Assembly: GCA_031257955.1 (NCBI GenBank)
Contig: JAIRNQ010000312.1
Span: 1 to 12,772, forward strand
Length of the DNA stretch: 12,772 nucleotides
Source: Deltaproteobacteria bacterium
GTDB taxonomy: Bacteria; Desulfobacterota; Desulfarculia; Adiutricales; Adiutricaceae
Reading direction: 5' to 3'
Numbering within the stretch: position 1 is the stretch's first letter; each line of letters starts with the position of its first letter. A model generated the notes under the pieces. That model searched no databases and was not told where the DNA came from. It saw only the letters and a program-made list of their open reading frames with translations. This document shows positions 1-6,875 of the stretch, piece after piece. The translations under genes and the position numbers were made by a program.

Positions 1-1
1 G

Positions 2-1531
2 GGCCGGACCTGCGTGGCCGGGGCCCCCATCGCCGTCGACTACGAAAAAGATCGATTCACCGCGGATAAGGAAGTAATCAAAGCCGGCGATTGGATCTCT
101 CTGGACGGCACCACCGGCGAAGTAATCAAAGGCCACCTCCCGACCAAGGGCATCGATTTGCACCAGGATTTCTTCACCTTCATGAAATGGGTCGAAGCCG
201 AAAAGACCATGAAAGTTCGGACCAACGCCGACACCCCGACCGACGCCCAGGTGGCCCGCACCTACGGGGCCGAGGGCATAGGCTTGTGCCGGACCGAGCA
301 CATGTTTTTTGAGGCCGACCGCATCGACCACGTCCGGGCCATGATCCTGGCCAATAGCTTGGCCGATCGCCAAAAGGCCCTCTCCCGGCTCTTGCCCATG
401 CAGCGGGAAGACTTTCTGGGCATCTTTAAGGCCATGGACGGGTTGCCGGTGACCATCCGCACCTTGGACCCACCGCTCCACGAGTTTTTGCCGCACACCG
501 AGCGCGAGATCGCCGATCTGGCCAAGAAATTCTCCCTGCCCCTGGCCGAGGTTAAGGGGCGCATCGAGGCCCTCCACGAACAGAATCCCATGCTGGGCCT
601 CCGGGGCTGCCGTCTGGGCATCCTCTTCCCCGAGATAACCGAGATGCAGGCCCGGGCCATCTTTGAGGCCGCCCTTAAGGCCACCCAAGAGGGCGTCAAG
701 GTCCTTCCGGAGATCATGATCCCGCTTATCGGAAACGAGAAAGAATTCGCCGTCCAGAAGGCCATCGTCGACCAAGTGGCCACCGAGGTCCTCGGCCAGT
801 CCAAGGCCAAGGTCAACTACCTGGTCGGGACCATGATCGAGCTGCCCAGGGCCGCCCTGGTGGCCGACAAGGTGGTCGAGGCCGGGGCCCAGTTCTTCTC
901 CTTCGGGACCAACGATCTAACCCAAACCACCTTTGGCCTCTCCCGCGACGACAGCGGCGTCTTCCTGCCCCAGTACCTCGATCAGCACATCTGGGACAAG
1001 GATCCCTTCGTCTCCATTGACGTTGAGGGTCTGGGCCAGCTGATGTCCATCGGGGTCGCCAAGGGCCGCTCGGCCGACGAGAAACTCAAAATCGGCATCT
1101 GCGGCGAACACGGCGGCGACCCGCCCTCGGTGAAGTTCTGCTATAGCCTGGGCTTCGACTACGTTTCCTGCTCGCCCCACCGCGTCCCCCTGGCCAGGCT
1201 GGCTTCGGCCCAGGCCTCCCTGGAGGGCAAGGAGGAAGAGCTGCCCGAGATCGTTTCCACCCGGCCGGCCCGCAAGCCCAACAAGGGCCAGCTCCCGCAC
1301 CGCAAGGAGACCTCCGAGTTCAGGAAAAACCAGGCCAAGAAAGTCGCCGACACCATAGGCCCCTTGGCCCAGGAAGCCATCGATTCCATTAAACCCATTT
1401 CCGATCGGGTCTTGGCCAACAGTCGCATGGGCCTGGGCAACAAACTGACCCAAAGCCGCGCCTCCCGCGGCGGTCCCGGCGCCATCAAAGCCGCCGGCCC
1501 GGCCAAGCCCGGCCCAAAAAAACGCTCCTAA
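2..1531 (+). CDS. ppdK: Pyruvate, phosphate dikinase, C-terminal part (5' truncated by window edge)
   Basis: PpdK interconverts pyruvate + ATP + Pi and PEP + AMP + PPi in the cytoplasm. The reading frame is open to the window edge (GRTC precedes the GTG at 14, matching the family's GKPCVAGA stretch), so the GTG is an internal codon. The ATP-grasp domain and the phosphohistidine lie outside the window. What is present is the end of the swivelling His domain and the whole PEP/pyruvate-binding barrel. Numbering from the GTG codon, visible motifs are IRTLDPPLHEFLP, GLRGCRLGI, GTMIELPRA, FGTNDLTQTTFGLSRDD and GICGEHGGDP (catalytic Cys near residue 363). They correspond to Arg561, Arg617, Glu745, Asn768 and Cys831 of the Clostridium symbiosum enzyme. 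The family normally ends near ARLAxAQA. Here about 104 further residues follow, rich in Lys, Arg, Pro and Gly. An intrinsic terminator follows the stop, so this is the last gene of its unit. Confidence 0.96.
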   Translation, partial: GRTCVAGAPIAVDYEKDRFTADKEVIKAGDWISLDGTTGEVIKGHLPTKGIDLHQDFFTFMKWVEAEKTMKVRTNADTPTDAQVARTYGAEGIGLCRTEHMFFEADRIDHVRAMILANSLADRQKALSRLLPMQREDFLGIFKAMDGLPVTIRTLDPPLHEFLPHTEREIADLAKKFSLPLAEVKGRIEALHEQNPMLGLRGCRLGILFPEITEMQARAIFEAALKATQEGVKVLPEIMIPLIGNEKEFAVQKAIVDQVATEVLGQSKAKVNYLVGTMIELPRAALVADKVVEAGAQFFSFGTNDLTQTTFGLSRDDSGVFLPQYLDQHIWDKDPFVSIDVEGLGQLMSIGVAKGRSADEKLKIGICGEHGGDPPSVKFCYSLGFDYVSCSPHRVPLARLASAQASLEGKEEELPEIVSTRPARKPNKGQLPHRKETSEFRKNQAKKVADTIGPLAQEAIDSIKPISDRVLANSRMGLGNKLTQSRASRGGPGAIKAAGPAKPGPKKRS

Positions 1532-1547
1532 CCCCTCTCCTCCCCTT

Positions 1548-1586
1548 AGACGGCTTGGGTTCCCCGCCCAGGCCGTCTATTTTTTT
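1548..1586 (+). terminator. Rho-independent terminator after ppdK
   Basis: An inverted repeat with arms AGACGGCTTGGG and CCCAGGCCGTCT (one G-U pair) closes a short loop and is followed directly by a run of T from 1580 to 1586. It starts 17 bases after the ppdK stop codon. This is a textbook intrinsic terminator. Confidence 0.9.
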
Positions 1587-2155
1587 GGGGGCCCAGGGAG
1601 GGCCCGGCCCCCCCTGCCCAAGTCCTTTCTGGGGCCCTTTCTGGCCGCCCCGTTTCCGCCAGGCGGAACGCCTTTCCCGCCGAGCGAAACTGCCCCGTTT
1701 TCCGCCGACCCTTCCCGCGCTATTCTTTTATCCAATCGGTTAAGCGTAAAGCCCGCCGCCTTTGGCCCGAAAAATATTTTCTCGCCAAAATACGGCCCAT
1801 CCTTGAAAATCCGAAAATTTTTCTCTATAATTTCAATTAGTTACATAGAACTCTTTAGGCCCCTCCGGCCCCGCCCTGGCCACGCCATAGCCCCTCCGGT
1901 TCCCCCCGGCCCCGCCCTGGCCCCAGTCGGCGCCAGGCCGGTACCCGGCCGGTCTTATCGGGACCCCTCACGCCCGTAGGCGGTCCTGGCCGGCAACAAA
2001 TTGGCCCTTTGGCCTTGCCCCTTTGGCCAGCCGTCAAGACGGCGGTCGCCACGATTCCATTAGTTGCCCGTAAATCCAGGCATCAAAGCCCATAAAACCA
2101 TCTTCGTCGGTCCCACTTTTAAGCCCGGGACCGGTTTTCTCAGGGAGGACAAGAA
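1587..2155. other. Intergenic region between ppdK terminator and FIST gene
   Basis: No supportable gene. The left part is C/G-rich, 1765-1855 is a sharply AT-rich patch carrying a promoter, and 1860-2140 is a GC-rich leader. The leader contains the 17-base direct repeat CCGGCCCCGCCCTGGCC at 1865-1881 and 1906-1922 (start-to-start 41 bases). Short open frames here on both strands lack ribosome sites and look like by-products of GC-rich sequence. Confidence 0.6.
1803..1831 (+). promoter_or_regulatory. Sigma70-type promoter for the FIST/aldehyde dehydrogenase genes
   Basis: TTGAAA at 1803-1808 and TATAAT at 1826-1831 are separated by exactly 17 bases, one mismatch from the full sigma70 consensus. 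They sit in the only AT-rich patch of the gap. Initiation near 1838 would give an untranslated leader of about 320 bases before the FIST gene, long enough to hold regulatory structure. The match is seen directly; use of the promoter is inferred. Confidence 0.65.
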
Positions 2156-3337
2156 ATGCTAAAAGCCAACACCGGATCTTCCACCAACGCCGATCCCGCC
2201 GTCGCCGGCAAGGAAGCGGCCTCCAAAGCCAAAGCCGGCCTTAGCGATCCCAAGGTAGCCTTCGTCTACAGCGGGGTCCAGTACGACCAGGCGAAACTCC
2301 TGGGCGCCATCTCCGCCGAGCTGCCGGGCGTGCCCCTTATCGGCAACACCGCCTTTACCGGGGTCATTACCCCCGAGGGTTTCGTCACCGGCGAAAACGG
2401 TTTCGTGGGCATACTGGCCCTCTCCGATCCGGGCCTGGTCATCGGCCGGGCGGGATCGGCCAAGGTCGACGGCGACGCCAGGTCCACCGGACGCAAGGTG
2501 GCCCTGGAAGCCTTGGCCAGCGCCGGTAAAGGCGGCCCGGGCAAGGTCCAGCCGCCCAATTACTATTACATGGTCGCCCCGCCGGGCGAGGAGGAGTTTT
2601 ATCTTAAGGGCATCTCCGAGGTCATCGGCCGGGTGCCGGTCTTTGGGGGCAGCGCCGCCGACAACGAAATCGCCGGCAAGTGGCTCCTCTACACCGACGG
2701 CCTGGTCACCGCCGACGGCGTGGCCGTGGCCTTCTTCTGGACCGAAGCCCCCTTCGCCAACGTCTTCACCGGGGCCTACGAGGAGACCGCCAACTCCGGG
2801 ATCATCACCAAAATCAAAGGGAACCGCACCCTGGTTGAGATCGACGGCCAGCCGGCGGTCCAGAAATACGCCCAGTGGACCGGCAAAGACCCCAAGGATC
2901 TGGCCGGCTTTAACCTCCTGGTGGCCACCATCACCGCCCCCTTGGGGGTCAAAGACCGCCTGGGCGAGCTGATCGCCATCCGCCACCCCATGAACGGCAA
3001 CGAGGACCTCTCCATGGAGATCGGGGCCAACCTGGCCGTGAACACCGCCGTCATCCAGATGAACGGCAGCGTCGACGGGCTCATCGCCTCGGCCGGGGCC
3101 CAAGTGAAAGAGGTCGTCAAAAAACTGGGCCAGACCCCGGGCGCGCTCCTTCTGGTCCACTGCGGCGGACGCCGGGCCGGCATCGGCGACCGGATCGCCG
3201 AAGCGGCCAATGCCATAAAAGAGGCCGCCGGGGACGTCCCCTTCATCGTCAACTTCACCTTTGGCGAATACGGCTTCCACGACGACGGCAACAACACCAC
3301 CGGCGGGCTCATGCTCTCCTACGCGGCCCTAGCCTGA
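2156..3337 (+). CDS. FIST-domain protein (FIST N + FIST C)
   Basis: A 393-residue soluble protein with the two halves of the FIST (F-box and intracellular signal transduction) fold, proposed to bind small ligands such as amino acids. The N-terminal half carries VAFVYSGVQYD, PLIGNTAFTGVIT, GFVTGENGFVGIL and VPVFGGSAADN. The C-terminal FIST_C half carries GALLLVHCGGRRAGIG and VPFIVNFTFGEYG, the latter matching the family's conserved FGE segment. There is no signal peptide, membrane segment or attached output domain, so any signalling must go through a partner. The ATG is preceded by a strong Shine-Dalgarno (AGGGAGGA, about 2142-2149) at good spacing. It follows a near-consensus promoter and a long leader. 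An aldehyde dehydrogenase gene begins 77 bases downstream on the same strand, probably co-transcribed. The family assignment is firm; ligand and partner are unknown. Confidence 0.85.
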   Translation: MLKANTGSSTNADPAVAGKEAASKAKAGLSDPKVAFVYSGVQYDQAKLLGAISAELPGVPLIGNTAFTGVITPEGFVTGENGFVGILALSDPGLVIGRAGSAKVDGDARSTGRKVALEALASAGKGGPGKVQPPNYYYMVAPPGEEEFYLKGISEVIGRVPVFGGSAADNEIAGKWLLYTDGLVTADGVAVAFFWTEAPFANVFTGAYEETANSGIITKIKGNRTLVEIDGQPAVQKYAQWTGKDPKDLAGFNLLVATITAPLGVKDRLGELIAIRHPMNGNEDLSMEIGANLAVNTAVIQMNGSVDGLIASAGAQVKEVVKKLGQTPGALLLVHCGGRRAGIGDRIAEAANAIKEAAGDVPFIVNFTFGEYGFHDDGNNTTGGLMLSYAALA

Positions 3338-3351
3338 CATCGGCCAACCCC

Positions 3352-3373
3352 GGCCGGGCCTTTGGGCCCGGCC
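3352..3373 (+). terminator. GC-rich hairpin between FIST and aldehyde dehydrogenase genes
   Basis: A perfect 9-bp stem, GGCCGGGCC pairing with GGCCCGGCC, with a 4-base loop lies just after the FIST stop. Only a weak AATTTCAT follows instead of a T-run. It may be a partial terminator or an mRNA processing/stability structure lowering expression of the downstream gene, rather than a full stop. Confidence 0.4.
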
Positions 3374-3414
3374 AATTTCATCAAAAAACCAAAACGTAAA
3401 TAAGGAAAACTTCC

Positions 3415-4848
3415 ATGAAAATGATCATTGACAATAAAGAGGTCGATAGCCTCTCCGGCGAAACTTTTGAGGTAACCGCCCCGGCCACGGGCAAGGTCAT
3501 CGATACCGTGCCCAAAGCCACCGAGGCTGACGTGAAGCTGGCCATCGACGCGGCCTTCCGGGCCCAAAAAAGCTGGGCCAAGGTGCCCATACACCAGAGG
3601 GTGGCCATACTGGGCGACTTCCTGAATTTGGTCGAGGCCCAGAAGGAGAGCTTGGCCCAGACATTGTCCGCCGAAAACGGCAAGCCCATTAACGAGGCCC
3701 GGGCCGAGATCGGAAACGTCCGCATAGGCTTCACCGCTTTCATGGAAAGGGCCAAGCACTTCTACGAAAGCGTCATCCCGGCCGGGACCGAGGCCGGCCA
3801 GGACAACAACCTCCAGATTATAACCCGTGAGCCCATCGGGGTGGTGGCCTGCATCATACCCTTTAACTTCCCCTGCGATCTCTTCGACCAGAAGGTGGCG
3901 CCGGCCCTTCTGATGGGTAACGCCCCCATCGTCCTGCCCTCCTCCGACAACCCGCTGACCCTCTTGCGGCTAACCAAGCTCCTGGCCGAGGCCGGCCTTC
4001 CGGCCGGGGTCTGCCAGTGCCTGACCGCCCCAGGGGCGGTTAAATCCGCGGCCGTCACCGATCCCAGGGTTACCCTGATTACCCTGACCGGCAGCACAGA
4101 GGTCGGCTTGGCCACCCAAAAGCTGGCCGCCCAAAACCTCACCAAAACCGCCCTCGAGCTGGGCGGGAACGACGCCTTCATCGTTCTCGAGGACGGGGAC
4201 GTGGATCTGGCCGTGGAGGAGATGATCTGGGGCCGCATGTACAATACCGGCCAGGTCTGCTGCGCCAGTAAGCGCTTCCTGATACATAACTCCCTCAAGG
4301 ACGAGTTCGCCGAGAAAGCCGTAGAGCGCATTAAGCGGCAGAAATACGGCGATCCGGCCAAGGAGGACACCCAGATCGGTTGCCTCATCAGCGAAAAGGC
4401 GGCCATCGCCGTCGAGGCCCAGGTTAAAAAAACCGTGGACCAGGGCGGCAAGGTCCTCTTAGGCGGCAAGCGCGACGGGGCCTTCTACGATCCCACGGTC
4501 ATAGTCGACGTTCCCAAGACGGCGGACGTGGCCTCGGATCTGGAGATCTTCGGGCCGGTCGTCTCCATCATCGGCTTCGACACCGACGAGGAAGCCGTGG
4601 CCATAGCCAACCAGTCCATCTTCGGCCTTTCCAGCTGCGTGTTTTCTAAGGATTACAAAAGGGCTTGGAAGGTGGCTTCGCAAATGGAAGCCGGGGCGGC
4701 GGTAATCAACGGGGCCAGTTTCTTCCGGGCTTTCGAGATGCCCTTCGGCGGTTGGAAGCAGAGCGGTCTGGGCACCGAGGGGGTCATGAGCACCTTCGAG
4801 GAGATGACCCGCGTAAAGACCATCGTCCTCAAAAACCTCACCGCCTAA
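3415..4848 (+). CDS. NAD(P)-dependent aldehyde dehydrogenase
   Basis: A 477-residue cytoplasmic member of the aldehyde dehydrogenase superfamily, oxidising an aldehyde to its acid with NAD or NADP. Length is normal for the family. Active-site elements are present: PFNFP with Asn151 (oxyanion site), LTGSTEVG at 224-231 (cofactor loop), ALELGGND with general base Glu248, NTGQVCCASKR with catalytic Cys282, and EIFGPV near 377. The usual K-x-x-E cofactor segment (Lys192 and Glu195 in human ALDH2) reads VLPSSD, placing Leu174 and Ser177 at those positions. Loss of the Glu suggests NADP tolerance, and loss of the Lys is unusual. Sequence style resembles the succinate-semialdehyde/benzaldehyde group, but substrate cannot be read from it. 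AAGGA at 3402-3406 precedes the ATG. It probably shares the FIST promoter. A short inverted repeat (CCGCCT/AGGCGG, 4841-4859) straddles the stop codon. Confidence 0.92.
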   Translation: MKMIIDNKEVDSLSGETFEVTAPATGKVIDTVPKATEADVKLAIDAAFRAQKSWAKVPIHQRVAILGDFLNLVEAQKESLAQTLSAENGKPINEARAEIGNVRIGFTAFMERAKHFYESVIPAGTEAGQDNNLQIITREPIGVVACIIPFNFPCDLFDQKVAPALLMGNAPIVLPSSDNPLTLLRLTKLLAEAGLPAGVCQCLTAPGAVKSAAVTDPRVTLITLTGSTEVGLATQKLAAQNLTKTALELGGNDAFIVLEDGDVDLAVEEMIWGRMYNTGQVCCASKRFLIHNSLKDEFAEKAVERIKRQKYGDPAKEDTQIGCLISEKAAIAVEAQVKKTVDQGGKVLLGGKRDGAFYDPTVIVDVPKTADVASDLEIFGPVVSIIGFDTDEEAVAIANQSIFGLSSCVFSKDYKRAWKVASQMEAGAAVINGASFFRAFEMPFGGWKQSGLGTEGVMSTFEEMTRVKTIVLKNLTA

Positions 4849-4899
4849 AACTCAGGCGGTCCCCACAAAACCCAACTTCCCAGCCGCCCGCCTCCCGGG

Positions 4900-4958
4900 C
4901 GCCTGGGCCAGTCTTTCTCGGTCAGTCGCCTCCAGGGAGACGCCTGGGCCAGTCTTTC
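4900..4958. repeat. 18-bp direct repeat pair spaced 41 bp
   Basis: CGCCTGGGCCAGTCTTTC occurs at 4900-4917 and exactly again at 4941-4958. The 41-base start-to-start distance equals the period of the large array at 7603-8051. GGGCCAGT followed four bases later by CTC and GT also resembles the start of that array's unit read on the minus strand. A shared origin is possible but unproven. Confidence 0.7.
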
Positions 4959-4998
4959 CCAGCCAGCCGCAATTGGTTCCGCGGACATCGGCCGGGCC

Positions 4999-5038
4999 GC
5001 CTCTCCGCCTTCCTCCCCGGGTGGAGAGGCCTTTTTTT
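4999..5038 (+). terminator. Rho-independent terminator after aldehyde dehydrogenase
   Basis: Arms GCCTCTCC (4999-5006) and GGAGAGGC (5023-5030) enclose a GC-rich loop that can pair further. A seven-T run follows at 5032-5038. It closes the FIST/aldehyde dehydrogenase unit. Confidence 0.85.
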
Positions 5039-5045
5039 GGCCCCT

Positions 5046-5068
5046 CCCCCGACCCATCCTGTCGGGGG
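5046..5068 (-). terminator. Hairpin downstream of the IclR gene (terminator-like)
   Basis: CCCCCGAC (5046-5053) and GTCGGGGG (5061-5068) form an 8-bp stem with a 7-base loop, 21 bases past the IclR stop on the minus strand. No T-run follows in minus-strand sense, so it is a weak candidate for ending the minus-strand unit. Confidence 0.35.
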
Positions 5069-5088
5069 GGTGGGCTACCGTAAAATCG

Positions 5089-5949
5089 TTATCCGCCGTG
5101 GCCCAGGTTGCGGGAAATGGCCCGGGCCTTGGACATGACCTCGGCGGCGACTTCGGGGACCCGCTCCTCGGTGAGAATGGCCGGCGGTCCGCTGGCGCTG
5201 ATGGCCGCCACCGTCTCCCCCCGATAGTCGTATATCGGGGCCCCCACGCAGCGATTGTTTTGGCTATACTCCATGTTGTCCACGGCGTAGCCTTGCCGTC
5301 GCACCAGGCGGATCTCCTCCCGGAGAGCGGCCAGGGTTACGATGGTATTGGGGGTAAAGCGCTCAAAGGCGCACCGACCCATGACTTGCGAGAGCTCCTC
5401 ACCGGAAAGCCCGGCCAGCAAGCACTTTCCCAAAGAGGAACAGTAGGCGTGCATTCTAAGCCCAATCTGCGAATACAGCTTAACCCCCGAGAGAACGTCG
5501 ATGCGTTCGATATAAACGACCTGGTCCCCTTCCAAAACCCCCAAATGCGCCGTCAGGCCCAGTTCCACCGTCAGCCTGGCCAGATGCTGTCTGGCCTCGG
5601 TCTGAAGCTCCAGGCTGTTTATGTAATAACTGACCGCCTCGATGAGCTTAAGGCCAATCTGGTAGCCGCCGTCCTCGCGCCTGGCGGCGTAGCCTCTCCG
5701 AACCAGGGTCGAAAGCAGCCGATGGGTCGTGCTCTTGGGGAGACCGATGCTCTTGGCCAGCTCGGTCAGGGTCATGCCCTCCTGACGGGTCGATAGCGAC
5801 TCGACGATATCCAAGACCCGCTCAATCGACTTGACGCCTTTCTCCCCAATCGCCTCCCCGGCGCTCTCCCCGACCGCCTCCCCGGCGCTCTCCCCGACCG
5901 CCTCGACCGGCAATTCTTCCGTCTTCGATTCCGACTCCAAAGGGGCCAT
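5089..5949 (-). CDS. IclR-family transcriptional regulator
   Basis: A 286-residue one-component DNA-binding regulator. Residues about 38-105 form the winged helix-turn-helix (SIERVLDIVESL, then LTELAKSIGLPKSTTHRLLSTLVRRGYA, then the wing GYQIGLKL). Residues about 110-283 form the IclR effector-binding GAF-like domain, with HAYCSSLGKCLLAGLSGEEL, RRQGYAVDNMEYSQNNRCVGAPIYD (two typical stretches) and AAISASGP. The N-terminus has about 36 extra residues before the domain, acidic and low-complexity, built from repeated GESAGEAV. GGAGG lies 5 bases before the ATG, which supports this start and so the extra segment. It follows the DUF4405 cytochrome gene by 82 bases on the same strand and faces the aldehyde dehydrogenase gene tail to tail. 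Target and ligand are unknown. Autoregulation or control of the flavodoxin/cytochrome genes is the simplest guess. Confidence 0.92.
   Translation of the reverse strand: MAPLESESKTEELPVEAVGESAGEAVGESAGEAIGEKGVKSIERVLDIVESLSTRQEGMTLTELAKSIGLPKSTTHRLLSTLVRRGYAARREDGGYQIGLKLIEAVSYYINSLELQTEARQHLARLTVELGLTAHLGVLEGDQVVYIERIDVLSGVKLYSQIGLRMHAYCSSLGKCLLAGLSGEELSQVMGRCAFERFTPNTIVTLAALREEIRLVRRQGYAVDNMEYSQNNRCVGAPIYDYRGETVAAISASGPPAILTEERVPEVAAEVMSKARAISRNLGHGG
5851..5898. repeat. 24-bp tandem duplication inside the IclR gene
   Basis: Two perfect adjacent copies of a 24-bp unit (5851-5874 and 5875-5898, beginning CGCCTCCCCGGCGCTC) with a partial third on the coding 5' side. Being 8 codons long it keeps frame and encodes the GESAGEAV repeats of the N-terminal tail. 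Perfect identity implies a recent or slipping duplication. Confidence 0.9.
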
Positions 5950-6031
5950 GCCCGCCTCCGTCCCTAAAAGAAATGCCGCGGTTGAGCGCCGCCGAAAGGC
6001 CTAAGCGTAAATTGTGAACCGTCGCTAAATT

Positions 6032-6817
6032 CTACGATCCCGCCCCGCCCTCGTCAAGCCCGCTCCCGCCAGGGCCAGCCTTGCCGGCGCGAACCTTGGC
6101 CGGGGTAAGGCCGCTTCGGCCCATGGCCATTAGCCCGCGCCTTATCCAGTAGCCCACCAGGGCAAAGCCGGCCATCATGGCCACGTATCGTCCGACGAAA
6201 AGCCAAAGGGGGGTATCGAGATCGAAAAAAGCGAACTGGACACTCATGGACATATACAAGGGCAGATCGCCCGTTCCGAAAAGCCATAGCCCAAAGACCC
6301 CAAAGAGGTTGGCCGCTACCCTGGCCACCCAGCCCAATATCCGGTACCCAGGCGTCCTGGCCCAGGCCGTCCGGGGCCCGGCCATCCGGGGCGAAGGCCG
6401 AGCGAGGCCGGCCAAGCGGAGCATCCTTTCGAGGTTTAAACCGAGGTGGAGGGAAAAAAACACGAAGCCCCAGAAGGCGCAAAGGAGATGGACGGTCCTG
6501 GCCAGGGAAAACCCGGAAGATATCTCCAAAAAAACGAAAACATGTCCGGAAATATGGGCCCCGCTAAGCAAAAGGCCCAACGCGGCCGCCAGGACCAAGT
6601 GGTTTAGGGCCAAGTTTACCACCCGGATGGGTGACCGGGTGCCCCGAAACAAACCCAGGAAGGCCTTGCGGTTGGCCAGGCAGTGGGCAGCGAGCAAGAT
6701 AACCAAGCAGGCCCCCATCCACTCGTGCGCCCTTTGGCCCACCAGAAGGTAGGCCATCTGGAGCGGCAACATAGCCAGCAAGGCCAAATCCAGTCCAATT
6801 TTAACCACTCTTTTCAA
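6032..6817 (-). CDS. DUF4405 (flavinylation-associated cytochrome) membrane protein
   Basis: A 261-residue integral membrane protein with the DUF4405 signature, a b-type-cytochrome-like helical bundle. Predicted helices, roughly: 8-27, 33-50, 68-88, 108-128, 162-182, 203-225. Histidines in or near helices (31, 45, 73, 88, 92, 110, 124) include the pattern expected for haem ligation; HEWMG, NHLVL, ARTVHLLCAFWGF and SLHLGLN are family hallmarks. A hydrophilic Gly/Ala/Lys tail of about 30 residues ends it. The start is a TTG codon (6815-6817) with only a weak GATGGG upstream. A nearby ATG (6822-6824) is out of frame and soon stops. MKRVVKIGLDL matches where family members usually begin, so TTG is preferred. 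It lies 58 bases after an exported flavodoxin gene on the same strand. Members of this family are typically associated with flavoproteins, suggesting membrane electron transfer to or from the flavodoxin. Confidence 0.82.
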   Translation of the reverse strand: MKRVVKIGLDLALLAMLPLQMAYLLVGQRAHEWMGACLVILLAAHCLANRKAFLGLFRGTRSPIRVVNLALNHLVLAAALGLLLSGAHISGHVFVFLEISSGFSLARTVHLLCAFWGFVFFSLHLGLNLERMLRLAGLARPSPRMAGPRTAWARTPGYRILGWVARVAANLFGVFGLWLFGTGDLPLYMSMSVQFAFFDLDTPLWLFVGRYVAMMAGFALVGYWIRRGLMAMGRSGLTPAKVRAGKAGPGGSGLDEGGAGS

Positions 6818-6875
6818 AACCCATCGGGGCCCAAGGGTCCCCTTTATCGCGGACCGGGTCAGGGGTAGCCGCGTC

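Noticed and set aside
2159..3280. Long minus-strand open frame opposite the FIST gene
   Set aside because: Antisense shadow of a GC-rich gene; composition is Gly/Asp/Ala-rich without any domain, while the plus-strand frame has clear FIST motifs and a Shine-Dalgarno.
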